Shown here: one piece after another, positions 21,203 to 23,619 of the stretch | Layout: the number at the start of each line of letters is the position of its first letter | Numbering within the stretch: position 1 is the first letter of the stretch | Source: an uncultured Actinomycetes bacterium | GTDB lineage: Bacteria > Actinomycetota > Actinomycetes > Nanopelagicales > Nanopelagicaceae | NCBI GenBank assembly: GCA_903953805.1 | Contig: CAJBLC010000059.1 | Location: 1 to 23,619, forward strand | DNA: 23,619 nucleotides | Reading direction: 5' to 3' | Notes under the pieces: model-generated | What the model saw: the letters and a program-made list of their open reading frames with translations, nothing else | What the model was told of the DNA's origin: nothing | Database searches by the model: none | Program-made: the position numbers and the translations under genes

Positions 21203-21514
21203 ATGTTCAATATCGGTGCCGGCGAGTGGCTTCTTCTAGCTGTTCTCGCAATCATCTTGGTTGGACCAGATCGTCTACCTCATGTCGCTGCTGATGCTGC
21301 AAAATATCTGCGTAAGTTCAAAGAGTTGACCTCAAAGGCGACGGAAGAACTTCGTGAAAACTTAGGGCCCGGTTTTGAAGATATCAATGTCTCGGATCTC
21401 AACCCAAAGAAATTCATTACAAAGACTCTTACCGAAGCTACCGAAGGCGCAGTACCAGTCGCCGAACTCCGCGAGATCGCTCAAACTGCCAAGATCGACC
21501 CAGACCTCTTATGA
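21203..21514 (+). CDS. tatB: Twin-arginine translocase subunit TatB
   Basis: A 103-residue component of the Tat system, which exports folded proteins. The N-terminal single transmembrane helix (about 7-20) with Glu8, the GP hinge at 21-22 (VGPDRLP) and the following amphipathic helix (25-45) are typical, then an acidic/charged tail. TatB rather than TatA is supported by Glu8, by the GPDRLP form and by the conserved position between htrA and mrp in actinobacteria. tatA and tatC are not in the window. The gene overlaps mrp by 4 bp. Confidence 0.88.
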   Translation: MFNIGAGEWLLLAVLAIILVGPDRLPHVAADAAKYLRKFKELTSKATEELRENLGPGFEDINVSDLNPKKFITKTLTEATEGAVPVAELREIAQTAKIDPDLL

Positions 21515-22638
21515 GTCAATCTCTGAATGATCTGATGCGCGAAGCGCTCTCGAAAGTTTCTGATCCCGAACTCCACCGTTCCATTACCGAGCTCGGTATG
21601 GTCGAATCGATCGAGGTTGATCGGAAGAAGGCCCGAGTTCATATTCTGCTGACGATCGCTGGCTGCCCGATGCGCGATCGTTTGGATCGAGATATTCGCG
21701 CTGCGGTCCTTGGCGTCGATGGAGTAGCTGAGGTTGAACTTACCTTTGGCGCGATGAATGAAGAACAGCGTGATGCTGTTAAGAAGTTGATGCGCGGTGG
21801 CCGTGATAAGACGATTCAATTTGCAGATCCATCATCTCTCACTCGAGTGATCGGAGTTGCATCTGGTAAAGGTGGCGTCGGTAAATCATCGATGACCGTC
21901 AATCTTGCTGTTGCGGCTGCGCGTAAAGGTTTAAAGGTTGGAATTTTGGATGCCGATGTCTATGGCCACTCTGTTCCACGCCTCATGGGTGTACTTGGTC
22001 AACGACCAACTGCGATCGATCAATTCTTTATTCCGGTAGAACGATTTGGTGTGAAGGTTGTCTCGATGGAGATGTTCAAGCCAGAGCGCTCTGATCCCAT
22101 CGCTTATCGTGGTCCACTTCTTCATCGCGTGCTCGAGCAACTTTTGAGTGACGCTTATTGGGGCGATCTCGATCTTCTTCTCCTTGACCTCCCTCCCGGT
22201 ACTGGCGATATCGCTATTTCATTGGGACAACTCCTTCCAGCATCAGAAATTCTTGTTGTCACAACGCCACAAGTTGCTGCTGCAGAAGTTGCAGAGCGCG
22301 CCGGCCGCATCGCTCACCAACTAAAACAACACATTGTTGGAGTTGTTGAGAATATGAGTGATATTGCTTGCCCAACCTGCGGCGAAGCGATCTCGATCTT
22401 TGGTTCTGGTGGGGGAGAAGAGACGGCAAAGCGACTCTCAACTCTGGTGGGCAGTGATGTCGCGCTCTTGGCCCAGATCCCATTTGATAGCCACCTCCGC
22501 GAAGGTGGTGACAATGGCGAGCCGATCGTCCTTGCTTCACCTGATGCCCCAGCCAGCAGAGCGATAGATGAACTCTTGGCTAAATTGCTGATCCGTCCTC
22601 GTTCGCTCGTGGGAGTGCCGCTAACTCTGCATACTTGA
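21511..22638 (+). CDS. mrp: Mrp/ApbC-type iron-sulfur carrier ATPase
   Basis: A 375-residue P-loop NTPase of the Mrp/NBP35 family, which carries Fe-S clusters to target apoproteins in the cytoplasm. An N-terminal MIP18 (DUF59) domain covers about 1-95, with SDPELHRSITELGMV. The deviant Walker A SGKGGVGKS is at 118-126, followed by DADVYGHSVPRLMG. LLDLPPGTGD is the Walker B region, and ACPTCG supplies the CxxC pair that binds the cluster between subunits. Length is normal. The ATG start overlaps the tatB stop as ATGA, so expression is coupled to tatB. The same tatB-mrp neighbourhood occurs in M. tuberculosis. Confidence 0.94.
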   Translation: MSQSLNDLMREALSKVSDPELHRSITELGMVESIEVDRKKARVHILLTIAGCPMRDRLDRDIRAAVLGVDGVAEVELTFGAMNEEQRDAVKKLMRGGRDKTIQFADPSSLTRVIGVASGKGGVGKSSMTVNLAVAAARKGLKVGILDADVYGHSVPRLMGVLGQRPTAIDQFFIPVERFGVKVVSMEMFKPERSDPIAYRGPLLHRVLEQLLSDAYWGDLDLLLLDLPPGTGDIAISLGQLLPASEILVVTTPQVAAAEVAERAGRIAHQLKQHIVGVVENMSDIACPTCGEAISIFGSGGGEETAKRLSTLVGSDVALLAQIPFDSHLREGGDNGEPIVLASPDAPASRAIDELLAKLLIRPRSLVGVPLTLHT

Positions 22639-22643
22639 TCGCC

Positions 22644-22649
22644 TAGACT
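22644..22649 (+). promoter_or_regulatory. -10 box of the PRC/MgtE_N gene
   Basis: TAGACT lies 5 nt after the mrp stop and ends 6 nt before the ATG at 22656. A leaderless transcript is predicted. Confidence 0.5.
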
Positions 22650-22655
22650 TGGGCC

Positions 22656-23619
22656 ATGAGAACGCCACCAGTCAGCACCATCAATACGGTGGCGAAGAAG
22701 ATTGTTGGCCGCTCCGATAACGCTCTCACCAAAAAATCGATTCGCGATTCACTCGTCTCAGTCTCAGGACTCATTGGCCGTCCGGTACGCGATGAAAATG
22801 GCAGAGATATTGGGCGGCTCGTCGATATCGTGGTTCGCCATGACGATGCGACTTATCCGCCAGTATCAGGTTTGATTGTCAAAGTTGGACAGCGCAAGTC
22901 GTATATCAAGGGCGCAAAGATCTCCTCCCTTAACAATGATGAAATTCGAATCTCATCATTGAAGATTAGTCTTGAAGATTTTCAACGTCGTGAAGGTGAA
23001 TCCCTTCTCGATGCAGATGTACTCGATCACCAAATCGTGGATGTCGATGGCCTTCGCGTTGTTCGCTCATCTGATCTCTATCTAGCAACACTTGATCGTG
23101 AAGTTCGACTGGTTGGCGTAGATATCTCATTCCGATCTTTCTTGCGTCGACTCTTTCCAGGTGCAATTAGTCGTCTTCCAACTCCTGATCATGTCGTGGA
23201 CTGGGCGACTATTGCCTCTCTGACCACTGGTACAGGAGTGGTTGTCACTGCTGGCCAGCGTTCAAAGCTCTCTCAACTTCGCCCTGCTGACCTTGCTGAC
23301 CTTCTTGAAGATCTTGCAGGTCGCGAACAAGGCGCCTTTGTCGATTTGCTCGATCCCAATATTGCTGCAGATGCACTGGAGGAGATGGAAGAGGAAGACC
23401 TCCAAGGACTTCTCCGCGGACTTTCTGCCGAGCGAGCAGCAGAACTTCTTGCTCTTATGGAGCCAGATGAATCTGCGGAAGTTATGCGTGATCTCGATGA
23501 AGAGCACCGTGATGCGATCCTTGCAGAGATGGATAAGAGCACCGCGCGCGAACTTCGCGAGTTGATCTCATTTGATGAGCGAGTTGCCGGTGGAATGATG
23601 ACAACACACATGCTCGTGA
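22656..23619 (+). CDS. PRC-barrel / MgtE N-terminal domain protein, cut by window edge
   Basis: 321 residues are visible; the frame is open to the right edge, so the gene is partial at its 3' end. A PRC-barrel-like domain is seen at about 36-105 (GLIGRPVRDENGRDIGRLVD), a second similar segment at about 120-155, and an MgtE N-terminal helical superhelix from about 205 to 305, with repeats such as LRPADLADLLEDL and LSAERAAELLALM. The last residues (ERVAGGMMTTHMLV) are the usual entry to a CBS domain. The layout matches M. tuberculosis Rv1232c-like proteins near mrp. Whether a magnesium channel domain follows cannot be seen; homologues in this position often lack it and may be soluble regulators. 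The start is supported by the -10 box. Confidence 0.85.
   Translation, partial: MRTPPVSTINTVAKKIVGRSDNALTKKSIRDSLVSVSGLIGRPVRDENGRDIGRLVDIVVRHDDATYPPVSGLIVKVGQRKSYIKGAKISSLNNDEIRISSLKISLEDFQRREGESLLDADVLDHQIVDVDGLRVVRSSDLYLATLDREVRLVGVDISFRSFLRRLFPGAISRLPTPDHVVDWATIASLTTGTGVVVTAGQRSKLSQLRPADLADLLEDLAGREQGAFVDLLDPNIAADALEEMEEEDLQGLLRGLSAERAAELLALMEPDESAEVMRDLDEEHRDAILAEMDKSTARELRELISFDERVAGGMMTTHMLV

Noticed and set aside
1..23619. CRISPR arrays, tRNA/rRNA genes, insertion sequences, prophage or defence genes
   Set aside because: No tandem repeat-spacer pattern, transposase, integrase or RNA gene was found, and the unassigned DNA is too short and scattered to hold one.

Overview
The window is a compact piece of a free-living actinobacterial chromosome with GC near one half by eye. 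The actinobacterial assignment rests on lineage-restricted families: a DUF3263 protein, the epsilon subunit of acyl-CoA carboxylase (AccE), the fused biotin carboxylase/BCCP alpha subunit, the actinobacterial form of DapD, DUF3117, and the methyltransferase-HtrA-TatB-Mrp-MgtE/CBS gene order that resembles the Rv1201c-Rv1232c region of Mycobacterium tuberculosis. Only about 406 of 23,619 bases (1.7%) lie outside genes. Moderate GC plus this density suggests a streamlined aquatic lineage such as the freshwater acI/Nanopelagicales group; that placement is inference. I see no mobile element, CRISPR array, tRNA or rRNA.

Layout. 1-3675 (+): DUF3263, CNNM/CBS membrane protein, trpS, secreted BMP-family binding protein. 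3606-10021 (-): accB-accE-maf-accA, followed by a purine nucleoside phosphorylase and phosphohexomutase pair with its own promoter. 10039-12392 (+): birA, then purK-purE. 12393-13712 (-): UDP-glucose dehydrogenase. 13754-15870 (+): family 2 glycosyltransferase and a SpoIID-like protein. 15867-16781 (-): dapD. 16865-23619 (+): LOG protein, stand-alone sigma region 4-like protein, DUF3117, pepA-methyltransferase, htrA, tatB-mrp, and a PRC-barrel/MgtE_N protein cut by the right edge. Most genes are core metabolism: fatty-acid precursor carboxylation with its biotin ligase, purine synthesis and salvage, lysine/cell-wall precursor synthesis, envelope sugars, protein export and quality control.

The most striking signal is in the gene-start architecture. 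All 26 genes fall into two classes. Ten overlap or nearly abut an upstream same-strand gene (overlaps of 8, 4 or 1 bp, or a 2-nt gap). The other sixteen have a TANNNT-like -10 box ending 6-8 nt before the start codon (GATACT in one case), so their mRNAs should be leaderless. In the extreme case, accB and birA diverge from a 17-bp spacer in which the two -10 boxes overlap by 5 bp, each exactly 6 nt from a GTG start. In two other cases the upstream stop codon forms the first three bases of the next -10 box.

The three convergent junctions have no spacer at all (70-bp overlap, 0 bp, 4-bp overlap). In each, an inverted repeat lies at or within 11 nt of the plus-strand stop, inside the coding end of the opposing gene. 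I propose these as terminators or processing signals written into coding sequence. These regulatory readings need transcript mapping; the sequence patterns themselves are directly visible.
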